Shown here: piece after piece, positions 38,175 to 46,815 of the stretch | Numbering within the stretch: the stretch's first letter is position 1 | Layout: each line of letters starts with the position of its first letter | Notes under the pieces: model-generated | What the model saw: the letters and a program-made list of their open reading frames with translations, nothing else | Databases searched by the model: none | Told to the model about the DNA's origin: nothing | Source of the DNA: Sphingomonas limnosediminicola | Lineage (GTDB): Bacteria; Pseudomonadota; Alphaproteobacteria; Sphingomonadales; Sphingomonadaceae | Direction: 5' to 3' | Assembly (NCBI RefSeq): GCF_039537965.1 | Contig: NZ_BAABBM010000001.1 | Coordinates: 1,364,001-1,428,000, forward strand | Length of the DNA stretch: 64,000 nucleotides | Translations under genes and position numbers: made by a program

Positions 38175-39496
38175 ATAGCCCAGTGCATGCACTTGTGCCT
38201 GCTGGCGATCCGATTCATCTGAAGGCCCTCGTCCCTCCACGCCGCATTGGCGCCCCGGTTCCCCACCGCGCTTTTCTGTTTCTCCAGGGTCCGCCCGGTC
38301 CATTATTCAGGAAACTTGGCGCGCGGATCTCTCAACAGGGCTATCCGGTTTATCGGATCAACTTGAACGGGGGTGATCTCCGCGACTGGCGGGATCCGAC
38401 GGCAAACTTTTGCGGACGCTTTTCGCAATGGCCGGTTTTTTTCGACAAGTTCCTCCGGGAGCATCGCATCACCGATATCGTGCTTTTCGGTGATTGCCGC
38501 CCTTATCACGTGTCCGCGCACGGGGTTGCGGGCATGCGGCATGTTCGGACGCACGTGCTCGAGGAAGGCTATCTTCGGCCTCATTGGATGACGCTCGAGC
38601 CGGAAGGCGTAAACGCGCGTTCGACGTTGAGCAGGGACAAGACGTGGTTCCGAGAAGAGGCCCGCCGACTATCTGTTGAGCCAAACCTCGCACCTGTGAC
38701 GGCTAGCTTTCGCAGGCGCGCGCGAGACTCCTACTGGCATTATCATGCCATCGTCACAGGGCTGCTCCGCTTCCCTCATTATCGGCCGCATCGCAGTTCC
38801 CCAATAATCATTGAGGGGTTGGGATGGCTCTGGAAGTTCGCGTGCGAGAAGAAGAAGCGGGAACGTGCACAAGCTGTGATGCGCGCGCTGAAGAGCAAGT
38901 CGCTATTTGTTCTTCCGCTGCAACTCTCCGGTGATTTCCAAATCCGCGCGCACTCACCTTTTCCGGACATGCAAGGTGCCGCGAGCTTTGTGATCGAGAG
39001 CTTTGCAGCGCATGCGCCGGAGGACGTGCATCTTCTGCTCAAAGCGCATCCGCTCGATTGCAGCTTCTTCCGCTGGGATAAGTTCGTTCAAGCTCATGCA
39101 GAACGGCTTGGACTTACACAGCGACTTCATTTCGTCGACGGTGGCGACTTGGATGACATGGTCGCATGCGCGCGGGGGCTGGTTTGCGTAAATAGCACTT
39201 CCGCGACGCTGGCGCTGGCCAAGGACACACCGGTCTGCACGATTGGCGAGGCCATTTACGATATGCCCGGACTTACCCACCAGGGGCATCTCGATACATT
39301 CTGGTTGAGGCCAACCCCACCCGAACCCGGACTATACAAGGACTTTCGTCGGGTTCTGGTGGACCGTTGCCTCGTCCGCGGTGGTCTCGCAAGCGAATCT
39401 GCGGTTGCTACCCTCGTAGAGGGATTGGCTGAGAGACTCTGCTCGCAACCTCTGGTTCAGAGCGTTGCCATCCAGGCGTCAATGGCGGCGAAGTGA
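38171..39496 (+). CDS. kpsS: KpsS-like capsule lipid-anchor glycosyltransferase
   Basis: A 441-residue protein that starts with FLFLQGPPGPLFRKLGARI and has FFDKFLREHRITDIVLFGDCRPYH and VLEEGYLRPHWMTLE, all typical of KpsS/capsular polysaccharide export proteins. The second half has FVLPLQLSGDFQIRAHSPF and LLLKAHPLD. It should attach the first Kdo of the capsule linker. ATGA overlap with kpsC. Its 3' end overlaps by 40 bases, tail to tail, the gene on the other strand. Confidence 0.88.
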   Translation: MNSPVHALVPAGDPIHLKALVPPRRIGAPVPHRAFLFLQGPPGPLFRKLGARISQQGYPVYRINLNGGDLRDWRDPTANFCGRFSQWPVFFDKFLREHRITDIVLFGDCRPYHVSAHGVAGMRHVRTHVLEEGYLRPHWMTLEPEGVNARSTLSRDKTWFREEARRLSVEPNLAPVTASFRRRARDSYWHYHAIVTGLLRFPHYRPHRSSPIIIEGLGWLWKFACEKKKRERAQAVMRALKSKSLFVLPLQLSGDFQIRAHSPFPDMQGAASFVIESFAAHAPEDVHLLLKAHPLDCSFFRWDKFVQAHAERLGLTQRLHFVDGGDLDDMVACARGLVCVNSTSATLALAKDTPVCTIGEAIYDMPGLTHQGHLDTFWLRPTPPEPGLYKDFRRVLVDRCLVRGGLASESAVATLVEGLAERLCSQPLVQSVAIQASMAAK

Positions 39497-40632
39497 CTTT
39501 GCCAAGTCGGTGCGTTGAAGTCCTTTAGGCGCGCCAGATGAGCAACGCGCCGACTATGCTTTTTATCCGAATAGTCGATGATAGCGTCTTCCCAAGCCTG
39601 GATGTCGGACGGATCAAGATACTCTGGAATTTCTCCGGCAATTTCCCGGAATACGGGTAAGTCGCTGGCGATCACCGGAACGCCGGCCCGGAGCGATTCG
39701 GCTAAAGGTAGTCCGTAGCCCTCGGCGAGGCTCGGGAAGAGCACGGCACGCGCTTTCGCTAGTTGAATCGCAAGATCTTGGTCCGAGCAGCGGCCTAGTT
39801 CCGCGACTTTTCCTCGAATGCGGCCAGGTTGATCCAGAACGTCAAACACCTGGTCGCATTCCCATCCGCGTTGCCCGATTATGATGAGCTGCGGAGCGCC
39901 TTCACCAAATTTCTCAACCAGCCGGCTCCAAAGCTGCAATAACATCCAATGGTTCTTCCGCGCTTCGATCGTCCCGAGCACGACGAAGGACGGAGCATCG
40001 TAGTCACTCCTGTTCGCGTTGTAAGGAACGGCTGGAAGCGCTTCACCTCCCAGTAACGCTGCGATCGCGGGTGGATACGTACGCGCTTCTTCATGCCCGA
40101 AGAGGCGAAGCTCAGCGAGCGTGGCAGCGCTGTTGCCGACTACACCGACGGCCGTGTCCAGAACAGTGAGCATGCGGAGCCGATGTCTTGCCTGCTCGCC
40201 TGCACGACAATACTCCGGGTGAGAGATCGGAATCAGGTCATGCACGAAATAGACCGGCCGCACGTCCGTTGTGTCTAACCATCGCCTGAAGCCGGGCTGA
40301 TCGAGTCCGGTGTGACCAATGTTGAGGTAAAGCCGGCCGCCCCCAACACAGCGGCCTCCAAAGCTGCGACCGATGGCGCCGCCGATTAAGGCTCGACGAA
40401 ATCTCGCCGGAGGTTGAGCGAGGAGGTCGAACAATCGCGTGGATGCCGATCGATCGAGAATGCGCCTGATGCGTCGGTGCTGGACCACGGCCTGGGCATT
40501 GGGCGCGAAGTGCTCGAGATAAGCCAGGCACACACGATCAATACCCGTAGGTTGCCGGCCGACCCAGCGGCGCCAGATCAATCGGGTGACATCAAGCAGG
40601 AAAGGCGCGTCGTCGATGTACTGCCTCGTCAG
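39457..40632 (-). CDS. Glycosyltransferase family 4 protein, possible CTG start
   Basis: A GT-B enzyme of about 390 residues. It has VYFVHDLIPISHPEYC, VVLGTIEARKNHWMLLQLW and SLAEGYGLPLAESL, the donor-site motif. The first usual start, TTG at 40581, would cut off the family N-terminus APFLLDVTRLIWRR, which is encoded in frame just upstream. No ATG or GTG lies in that stretch, but a CTG at 40632 overlaps the kpsD stop (CTGA), like the ATGA/GTGA overlaps of the rest of the cluster. The domain layout (LLVDVSRLIRR...TGI.RV) resembles the gene at 24328. It is the second gene of a minus-strand pair with kpsD. Confidence 0.82.
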   Translation of the reverse strand: MTRQYIDDAPFLLDVTRLIWRRWVGRQPTGIDRVCLAYLEHFAPNAQAVVQHRRIRRILDRSASTRLFDLLAQPPARFRRALIGGAIGRSFGGRCVGGGRLYLNIGHTGLDQPGFRRWLDTTDVRPVYFVHDLIPISHPEYCRAGEQARHRLRMLTVLDTAVGVVGNSAATLAELRLFGHEEARTYPPAIAALLGGEALPAVPYNANRSDYDAPSFVVLGTIEARKNHWMLLQLWSRLVEKFGEGAPQLIIIGQRGWECDQVFDVLDQPGRIRGKVAELGRCSDQDLAIQLAKARAVLFPSLAEGYGLPLAESLRAGVPVIASDLPVFREIAGEIPEYLDPSDIQAWEDAIIDYSDKKHSRRVAHLARLKDFNAPTWQSHFAAIDAWMATL

Positions 40633-41786
40633 GGCACAATCGTGCGTGCAGTCGCGACCGGAATGATGGAAGAGCTCACGATGTTCACGAACCGCTGCAG
40701 TTCGGCCGTGCGCGAGTTCGAAACGTAGATTACGTCTCCGTCTCGCATCCGGAAGTGCTGGACGGCGAAATATGTCTCGGGCTGCTTAAGATCAGCCTGG
40801 TAGACGATTGGCACTAGTCCGTTCGCATTGGGCTGCAGGCCCTGCGAAATAGCACCCAGCAGTTCGGGCTTCTCCCACCTGAATAGAAATACTCCGCGGG
40901 GATCTGCCCGCATGTCCTGAAGTCCACCGACCCGGCCGAGTGCCTGCGCCAAGGTTAGGCCCACGCCCTCAAAGCGCAATTCATCATTACGACCGGTCGC
41001 CCCCATCGCAGTGAAGCTGTAGGGCTGATAAAGGACGTTGATAACGTCATCGCTGCGAAGGACGACATTCTGGCGCGGATCACGGATGAGATCGCGCGCG
41101 GCCATCCGCTGCACGATGCTGCCTCGCGTGATCTCGATCGTCATCCGGTCGAGTGCCTGACTTGTGCCACCTGCTTCGGCGATTGCGTCCAAAACGCGTT
41201 CGCCGCGGGGCGTAAGCGGGACGCGCTGTGGGCTCTTAACGTCACCGAGAACGGTCACGTTCGCCGTTGCGTTATGCGCAATTCGAACCATCGCCTGCGG
41301 CAGGTGGGCGCGTCCGTGAAGACGGCGCACGATCTCCTGTTCGATGTCGCGCAGCGTCCGTCCTGCAGCAGGGACCTGCCCGGCGAAAGGAATCGTGATG
41401 GCACCTGAGGGTCCGACGAGGATGCCCGGCAGCGTGCTTGGGTGACTGGTCGCAACGCCCGAGCCGATGCCATTGTCTATGATCGCGGTCCCGAACAGGG
41501 CTGCCGGGGCGGCTTCCCAAATCGTTACCTCCAGAGTGTCGCCAATACCTACCCGCGTGCCGATCGGGGTTGCGTTGCCCAACCGGGTCGCGAAATCCCC
41601 GGCTACGTCTGCCACGTTCACTCGCTCGGCGATCTGATCCGTGACGGGAATGACCTTGAGGCCGCCCGGAACGGCGGACAGTGGCGCTTTCTCAATCTCT
41701 TTCGCGGTCGGGCCTACCGCCGTGCATCCGGTCAAACTTGCTGTCACAAGAAATACGGAACCGAGACGACGTGCTCTCGACACCAT
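40629..41786 (-). CDS. kpsD: Outer-membrane polysaccharide export lipoprotein (Wza/KpsD type)
   Basis: A 385-residue lipoprotein. The signal peptide ends in the lipobox LTGC (about residue 20), followed by the polysaccharide export (Poly_export) domain (GIGDTLEVTIWEA, VGPSGAITIPFAGQV) and two SLBB-type domains (VTVLGDVKSPQRVPL, then LTLAQALGRVGGLQD). It should make the outer-membrane pore that accepts capsule from KpsE. ATG at 41786 gives a lipoprotein signal of normal length; a TTG at 41834 would add 16 residues. It lies at the far end of the cluster from kpsEMT, on the opposite strand. Confidence 0.9.
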   Translation of the reverse strand: MVSRARRLGSVFLVTASLTGCTAVGPTAKEIEKAPLSAVPGGLKVIPVTDQIAERVNVADVAGDFATRLGNATPIGTRVGIGDTLEVTIWEAAPAALFGTAIIDNGIGSGVATSHPSTLPGILVGPSGAITIPFAGQVPAAGRTLRDIEQEIVRRLHGRAHLPQAMVRIAHNATANVTVLGDVKSPQRVPLTPRGERVLDAIAEAGGTSQALDRMTIEITRGSIVQRMAARDLIRDPRQNVVLRSDDVINVLYQPYSFTAMGATGRNDELRFEGVGLTLAQALGRVGGLQDMRADPRGVFLFRWEKPELLGAISQGLQPNANGLVPIVYQADLKQPETYFAVQHFRMRDGDVIYVSNSRTAELQRFVNIVSSSIIPVATARTIVP

Positions 41787-41971
41787 CGTTATCCGCGCCA
41801 GGACACGGTCTAAGATACTGATCAAAACTCCCAATCCCGCAAATTACGTTGCATGCCCTTATCGTGCCGCCAGCAGTCCAACAAGGGCTACTGATCACCC
41901 AGGTTCCGATCCCTTTTTGAACCGAAAACGGCACTCCATGCTGCAGATGGCTGGTTGTTGACCTAGCCGCC

Positions 41972-43330
41972 TTACAGAAAGTGATCGGATGGTGGTTGGG
42001 CATGGAAATTGGTGCCCACGTCGTACTGCACGGCCTGGTTCCAGGCGAAGGTGGAAACATTGCCGTTTAGCTGACCAAGCCACTGATAAACATGGCCAGT
42101 GCTGGTCTGCCACATGATGTCGTCGAGGCCGTCCCCGTTGTAGTCGCCGATGCCAGCAGCCTGCCAGTCGTTGGAGACGGCGAAGGACGCATTCGGGTTC
42201 CACTGGAAGCCGCCATTCCCCTGACCGAGCCACTCTGACAAGCGCCCGTCGCTGTTGCGCCACATGATGTCGCTGACGCCGTCGCTGTTGAAATCACCGG
42301 TGCCGACGAGGTGATAGCTTGTCGGTAGGTCGAAATTGACGTTCCAGGCGAAGCTACCTTGATCGTTCCCCAGCCACTCCATCACGATGCCGCTATTATC
42401 CTGGCGCCAAAGCAGGTCGTCGTGACCGTCATTGTTGAAGTCGCCCGAGCCGATGACCTTCCAGTCATTGGTCACGTTGAATGCTGAATAGGGGTTCCAC
42501 TGGAAGCCGCCACCAACTTGGCCGAGCCATTCCGACAAGGTGCCATCGGTGGTCCGCCACATGACATCTTGTCGACCATCGCCGTTGAAGTCGCCAATCG
42601 TCTGGAATTGCTGGGTCGTCGGGAGATTATAGTCGACCTTCCAAGCAAAGCTTCCAGCGCCGCCGTTGTCGATGGACGCCCACTCCTGGACCATTCCGGT
42701 ACTCGTTTGCCGCCACAGGATGTCATTGTGACCGTCGCCGGTAAAATCGCCAAAACCGAGCATCGTCCAGTCGTTGCCGACCGCGAAACTTGTCGAGGAG
42801 TTCCACTGGAACCCGCCGCTCTTCGTGCCCGTCCACTCGGACATGGTCCCGCTGGCATCACGCCACATGAAATCGCTGATGCCGTCTCCATCGAAGTCGT
42901 TGTGAGCCACGCCTTGAAGACGGATTTCAACTCCGCCTTCTTGCATACCTCGAACCACCAAACGACCGGGACCCAGGTTGTCGACGGTGAGCGAATTGCC
43001 ATTGAAGGTAATTGTCGATCCATTGAGACCGATCGTTGCAGTTTGGATGTTGAGGTCAGTGATTTGGATACGGTCACCAGGAAGGAAATCGGTGATCCGG
43101 TCGCCGTTCAGACCCGCGGCTTTATCTCTGAAGACATCGACGCCGCTTCCGCCAGTGAGAATGTCAGCACCGCTGCTCCCCGTAATTGTGTCGTCGCCCG
43201 AACCGCCGTCGATGACGTCGTTGCCCTCATTTCCCGTCAAAAAATCGTTGCCGCCCAAACCCAAAATCGTATCGGCATCAGCGCCGCCGGACAGGACGTC
43301 TGTGCCTTCAGTTCCGGTAATCGTTGGCAT
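41972..43330 (-). CDS. Secreted RTX-type protein with FG-GAP/VCBS-like alternating repeats
   Basis: A 452-residue protein without a signal peptide. Residues about 5-75 carry Ca-binding nonapeptide RTX repeats (GNDFLTGNEGNDVIDGGSG), and after a short beta linker the rest is FG-GAP-like propeller. Each ~52-residue unit contains D(I/V/L)(M/L)WR...EW...F(Q/A)WN...GDFNxDG. The units alternate in two types, A with LSEWLGQ-GGFQWN and B with GSFAWNV-YDLPT, giving three A-B pairs or six blades. DxDxDG loops suggest calcium binding. RTX repeats imply type I secretion, but no transporter is present. It is divergent from nothing nearby and is upstream of kpsD. It may be a capsule-bound or surface lectin, by inference. 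Confidence 0.82.
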   Translation of the reverse strand: MPTITGTEGTDVLSGGADADTILGLGGNDFLTGNEGNDVIDGGSGDDTITGSSGADILTGGSGVDVFRDKAAGLNGDRITDFLPGDRIQITDLNIQTATIGLNGSTITFNGNSLTVDNLGPGRLVVRGMQEGGVEIRLQGVAHNDFDGDGISDFMWRDASGTMSEWTGTKSGGFQWNSSTSFAVGNDWTMLGFGDFTGDGHNDILWRQTSTGMVQEWASIDNGGAGSFAWKVDYNLPTTQQFQTIGDFNGDGRQDVMWRTTDGTLSEWLGQVGGGFQWNPYSAFNVTNDWKVIGSGDFNNDGHDDLLWRQDNSGIVMEWLGNDQGSFAWNVNFDLPTSYHLVGTGDFNSDGVSDIMWRNSDGRLSEWLGQGNGGFQWNPNASFAVSNDWQAAGIGDYNGDGLDDIMWQTSTGHVYQWLGQLNGNVSTFAWNQAVQYDVGTNFHAQPPSDHFL

Positions 43331-43348
43331 CAGTTGTAATCCCCGCAC

Positions 43349-43552
43349 CGCGTTTTACTGTCGCTGCATTAACCGAACGATAATGAATCCGTTCCCGCCA
43401 GAAATCGAACGACGCATTTGTCCTGAACCGAGACACTCTTGCCACATGCGCTGCACCCCAGCGACACAAACAACCGTCATTGCCATTCCAGTTCTCGTCT
43501 CCGCTGTCAGGTGGTCTTTGCAGCGTTCGGCGTTCGGGGCGTTTGGTTAGCA
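43349..43552. other. Gap between the RTX gene and the first recombinase relic
   Basis: No supported gene. It should hold the promoter of the RTX gene on the minus strand. The left edge of the accessory island lies in or near this gap. Confidence 0.4.
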
Positions 43553-44053
43553 AAGGGCCGATTGCGCAATGGTCCTATTGTACTTCTCCGCGTAGGATCC
43601 GAGCTGGTGCTTCCGATTCGAATGCGGGCGGGCGTCCGTGCAGCGCTTGCCGACGCGGAGTGCGTGTCGGCCGAAGACGGCAATCCCGAATTGATGCGAT
43701 GGAGCATTCCGGCCGTGCTGCAACCGCGTGGCGGGCGAGCCAAGGTTCAGGCGGTTGCGGGCCATGCGCCAAATCGCGATCCGGTGCTGATCCAGGGTCT
43801 CAGGACCGCGCATCGCCTCGTCGAACGGGATCGCGCCCGCCTTCCCACGGTGAAAGGCATTCCGCAGCCCCGATATGCTGTCCGGCTGATGCGGTTGGCG
43901 TTTCTGTCGCCGCGCATCCAACGCGACATTCTTGCCGGTCACCAACCAGCCAGATTGCGGCTCGAAGACCTTATGAGAGCACCGGTGCCGTTTCGCTGGA
44001 AGGCGCAGGAGCAAATGATCTCGGGAGCACCGATTCGAGCCGAGACCGGATGA
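43553..44053 (+). pseudogene. C-terminal relic of a large serine recombinase (left end of island)
   Basis: The frame reads RWSIPAVLQPRGGRAKVQ, then DPVLIQGLRTAHRLVERD, then RLMRLAFLSPRIQRDILAGHQPARLRLEDL, the typical end of large serine recombinases of alphaproteobacteria, including the helix-turn-helix-like LMRLAFLSP. The catalytic N-terminal domain and zinc-ribbon are absent, and no good start codon is present. A second relic of the same type lies at 55085-55817. Confidence 0.7.
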
Positions 44054-44131
44054 CTTCAACGGCTTCATCGTGTCCATCGCGGTCGTAGCAGGCCGCTGGG
44101 CGGAGCCTTAACGGACGTTCTACCAGGCCAT

Positions 44132-44200
44132 AGCTAATGGCAGCTTTCGACCCACAGCTGCCACAAGCGACGCGTGCGCATTCAACCCAAAGCGAACATT
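44132..44200. repeat. Island repeat, copy 1
   Basis: Contains GGCAGCTTTCGACCCA, the core of the short dispersed repeat described at 46106-46198. It lies in the 194-base gap before the SulP gene, which holds no other feature. Confidence 0.6.
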
Positions 44201-44247
44201 CTCTACATTCCGTTGAAGGAGTTGCCTTCTCGCCTTAGCGGAAGCCG

Positions 44248-45519
44248 ATGAAGCCCAAGCTCCTGACGACCCTCCATGATTATTCCTGGCGCTTGTTCGT
44301 GGGTGATGCGCTCGCCGGTGTCACAATCGCACTCGTCGCGCTGCCGCTCAGCATTGCCATAGCCATTGCGTCCGGGGCCACGCCGAAAGCCGGTCTAGTC
44401 ACCGCGATTGTTGGTGGATTCCTCATTTCATTGCTCGGCGGCAGCAGGGTCCAGATAGGCGGTCCGACCGGCGCCTTCATCGTCGTCGTTGCATCTGTCA
44501 TCACTCAGTTTGGTCTCGACGGGCTGCTACTGGCGACCCTTCTTGCAGGATTCATCCTCGTCGTCGGCGGCCTCGTTCGAGCGGGACGTTTCATTTCGCT
44601 TGTGCCGGAGCCCGTGATCGAAGGATTCACGGTGGGTATCGCGCTGATTATTGCAGTCAGTCAGCTCAAGGATCTGCTGGGGCTTTCCACCGCTCGTGTC
44701 CCGGCTGATCTCATCCACGGCTTGCCCGCTCTCTGGGCCGCACGCAGCCAGGTGAATGTAACCGCACTCGCCGTCGGGACATTCGCAATCGCGGGCATTG
44801 CACTGCTCCGCCACCGCATTCCGTGGTTCCCCGGCTCCTTGCTCGTCGTCGCCGCCGCATCTGCGCTCGTGGCATTGCTCCCTCTGCCCGTGGATACGAT
44901 CTACTCGCGCTTTGGTCCGCTTCCTGCCGGCCTGCCGCCACCACACATCCCCGACTTGAGCATTGCACGGATCGGCGAGCTGTTGCCCTCCGCGTTCCTG
45001 ATTGCCTTCCTTGCGGCGGTGGAGTCGCTTCTCTCTGCCATTGTCGCGGACCGGATGATCGGCAGCAGCCACCGGTCAAATGCCGAATTGCTCGGTCAAG
45101 GCGCCGCAAACATCATTTCGCCTTTGTTCGGCGGGTTGCCGGCAACAGGCGCGATCGCAAGAACCGCGACAAACGTTCGCGCCGGAGGACGAACTCCAGT
45201 CGCCGGCATCGTACACGCGGCGACGATCCTCGCCATTTCGCTCGCCGCCGCTCCACTCGCGGGCTATCTCACCATGCCAGCGCTTGCTGGCCTGCTTGTC
45301 GTGACTGCATGGCTGATGAGCGAACCCACGCGGTGGGGCGAACGCATGAGCCTGCGACCGGGCGATCGCGCGCTCTTCTTCATGACGATGATCTTGACCG
45401 TCCTCAGCAATCTGACGATCGCAATTGCCATCGGCACCGGCGCCGGAATGGGACTGCGTTTGCTCCGCAGAAATGTGGAGCCAGCGGCATGGAATCCGGC
45501 GGATCGCTCGAAGCTTTAG
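44248..45519 (+). CDS. SulP-family anion transporter lacking STAS domain
   Basis: A 423-residue polytopic protein with the SulP core: DALAGVTIALVALPLSIAIAIASG in the first membrane region, QIGGPTGAFIVVV (substrate-site motif) and VESLLSAIVADRM, GLPATGAIARTATN. SulP proteins carry sulfate, bicarbonate or other anions. Full-length members have a cytosolic C-terminal STAS domain (total about 550 residues); here the protein ends right after the last membrane helix, so the domain is missing. This is known for some family branches. Upstream and downstream sequences are repeats, so it is a single-gene unit. Confidence 0.88.
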   Translation: MKPKLLTTLHDYSWRLFVGDALAGVTIALVALPLSIAIAIASGATPKAGLVTAIVGGFLISLLGGSRVQIGGPTGAFIVVVASVITQFGLDGLLLATLLAGFILVVGGLVRAGRFISLVPEPVIEGFTVGIALIIAVSQLKDLLGLSTARVPADLIHGLPALWAARSQVNVTALAVGTFAIAGIALLRHRIPWFPGSLLVVAAASALVALLPLPVDTIYSRFGPLPAGLPPPHIPDLSIARIGELLPSAFLIAFLAAVESLLSAIVADRMIGSSHRSNAELLGQGAANIISPLFGGLPATGAIARTATNVRAGGRTPVAGIVHAATILAISLAAAPLAGYLTMPALAGLLVVTAWLMSEPTRWGERMSLRPGDRALFFMTMILTVLSNLTIAIAIGTGAGMGLRLLRRNVEPAAWNPADRSKL

Positions 45520-45552
45520 CTAACGGCAGCTTTCCACCCAAGCGGACATCAC
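45518..45552. repeat. Island repeat, copy 2
   Basis: GGCAGCTTTCCACCCAAGCGGACA directly abuts the SulP stop and the 3' end of the convergent gene. Shortened form with the GCGGACA end. Confidence 0.6.
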
Positions 45553-46049
45553 TGTGAAGGTACACTCACCATGATGTTGGCGTGGCGGGCGAGATGTCGC
45601 CAACCTTCGCCAGTACGAATGTAGACGTTGGTGTAGCGTCGGTTCAGGGTCTTGCGACCATACATGCGGGCCTGCTCGCTCGCCGCGGCTGGGACGACTA
45701 CCTCGTGGCCCATCACCACACCGACATCGCCTGTGATGACGACATCCTCGGGCGTGCGCTCGAATACCTCGTTTCGGATTTCGCCCGACGCAACCATTCT
45801 CATCAAGTCTTCTCGCGTCAGAATGCGATTATTGGGTGCGTTCACGCGCAAATGCGGATCTGAGATCCTGCCAATCGCAATGATGTCCTTTGATGCCACA
45901 GCCAGCCGCTGCTGCGCGTCTGCCGCCAAGACCGCCCGCTCATCGACGGTCTGATCCGCGGGGGCTGGGATTGCAGCCAGTGACGGCTGGCTAAAGATTA
46001 TTGTTGCCGAAGCCGCCCACGCAAACCGATGACATCGCAAGACGTTCAT
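45549..46049 (-). CDS. Exported NTF2-like (DUF4440/SnoaL) protein
   Basis: A 166-residue protein with a signal peptide (about 1-25, ending SLAA) and an NTF2-like cone fold. Landmarks are the long first helix region (ERAVLAADAQQRLAVASKD), ILTREDLMRMVASGEI, DVGVVMGHEVVV and RRYTNVYIRTGEGWRHLARHAN. In the periplasm, such proteins bind small ligands or are catalytically inactive relatives of ketosteroid isomerase. A strong GGAGG ribosome site precedes the ATG. The function is not known. Confidence 0.8.
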   Translation of the reverse strand: MNVLRCHRFAWAASATIIFSQPSLAAIPAPADQTVDERAVLAADAQQRLAVASKDIIAIGRISDPHLRVNAPNNRILTREDLMRMVASGEIRNEVFERTPEDVVITGDVGVVMGHEVVVPAAASEQARMYGRKTLNRRYTNVYIRTGEGWRHLARHANIMVSVPSQ

Positions 46050-46105
46050 GTCCCACCTCCGGCCGCGAAGGCGGCTACAGTTGGGCGCATCTCGCGCTGG
46101 AAGCT

Positions 46106-46198
46106 AGTGTCCGCTTTCCACCCAAACTTGCTGCGCCTGGTTTCGACCCATTCCAGCCGCTAGCGGAGTGGCAGCTTGCGGCTCATTGCAGACACCAA
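46106..46198. repeat. Island repeat, copy 3 (full form)
   Basis: The best complete copy: TGTCCGCTTTCCACCCA at the left, a TTTCGACCCATTCCAGCC centre, a GTGGCAGCTTGCGG part, and GCAGACA at the right. The left TGTCCGC and right GC(G/A)GACA ends are inverted repeats, and about 75-90 bases lie between them. The structure resembles REP or MITE-like elements. It fills most of the gap between two genes. Confidence 0.65.
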
Positions 46199-46273
46199 CG
46201 CCTGAGAAGCGTTGAGCCGACATCGGGGCTGTTCCGGATAGTAGGTCACCAAAAATGCGATGATCGTTTGGCG

Positions 46274-46519
46274 ATGAGTACGCGTCAGCGAACCCGCCGC
46301 GATACGTCACCGCGCCCTTCTACCCTGCCCGGGCCAGCATGGCACACTTACAAATTACTTGTTTTCGATGACCTCCTTCCAGCGCCTTGGGCGGTCATTG
46401 TGGGCGCAGAGGACGACACCAAAGCAATCGAAGCCGCGCGCACCCTTCATCCCTTGAAGCGCCGGGAGCTTTGGTGTGGCCCTCGGCTGGTCGCCACATC
46501 GGCGAGCTGGATATCCTGA
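46274..46519 (+). CDS. Small conserved-type hypothetical protein (low confidence)
   Basis: An 81-residue frame whose second half reads YKLLVFDDLL...DTKAIEAARTLHPLKRRELWCGPRLVAT. This is the pattern of small alphaproteobacterial proteins of unknown function that end in -(E/M)LW-G-R(L/V)VA. The first ~28 residues look unlike the family, perhaps because the 5' end was replaced by repeat-derived DNA. No clear ribosome site. It may be a decayed gene. Confidence 0.35.
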   Translation: MSTRQRTRRDTSPRPSTLPGPAWHTYKLLVFDDLLPAPWAVIVGAEDDTKAIEAARTLHPLKRRELWCGPRLVATSASWIS

Positions 46520-46749
46520 CTGGGTCTGCTTCCACTCATTCTTGTCGCCAGGGAGTGTGGTGGCAGCGTTCGCTGGGGGCCGGACTATGCCCCTGGCTTC
46601 CATCGCCTTTAGACCTCAGCGTTCTAAGGCAGCCCCCCAGAGGGCATGAGTCGTACGCGCAACTTTTCTTGAAATACGCCGACGGAAAGATTTTCGTCCC
46701 GGAGAACATCTGGGGCTAGCGCGATAGCCCAAACGTGCGAGAATTTACC

Positions 46750-46797
46750 CCCCAAACCTGCCTTGGCGCTTTTCGACCCATTGCGGACACTAGCTTA
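46750..46797. repeat. Island repeat, copy 4
   Basis: CCCAAACCTGCC...CGCTTTTCGACCCATTGCGGACA. It ends 18 bases before the true start of the sulfotransferase gene and creates an artificial in-frame N-terminal extension upstream of it. Confidence 0.65.
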
Positions 46798-46815
46798 GCG
46801 CGCCATTCAGCCCCG

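Noticed and set aside
46735..46815. N-terminal extension of the sulfotransferase.
   Set aside because: The 27 extra residues are translated from the island repeat; the PAPS loop belongs at the very start in this family.
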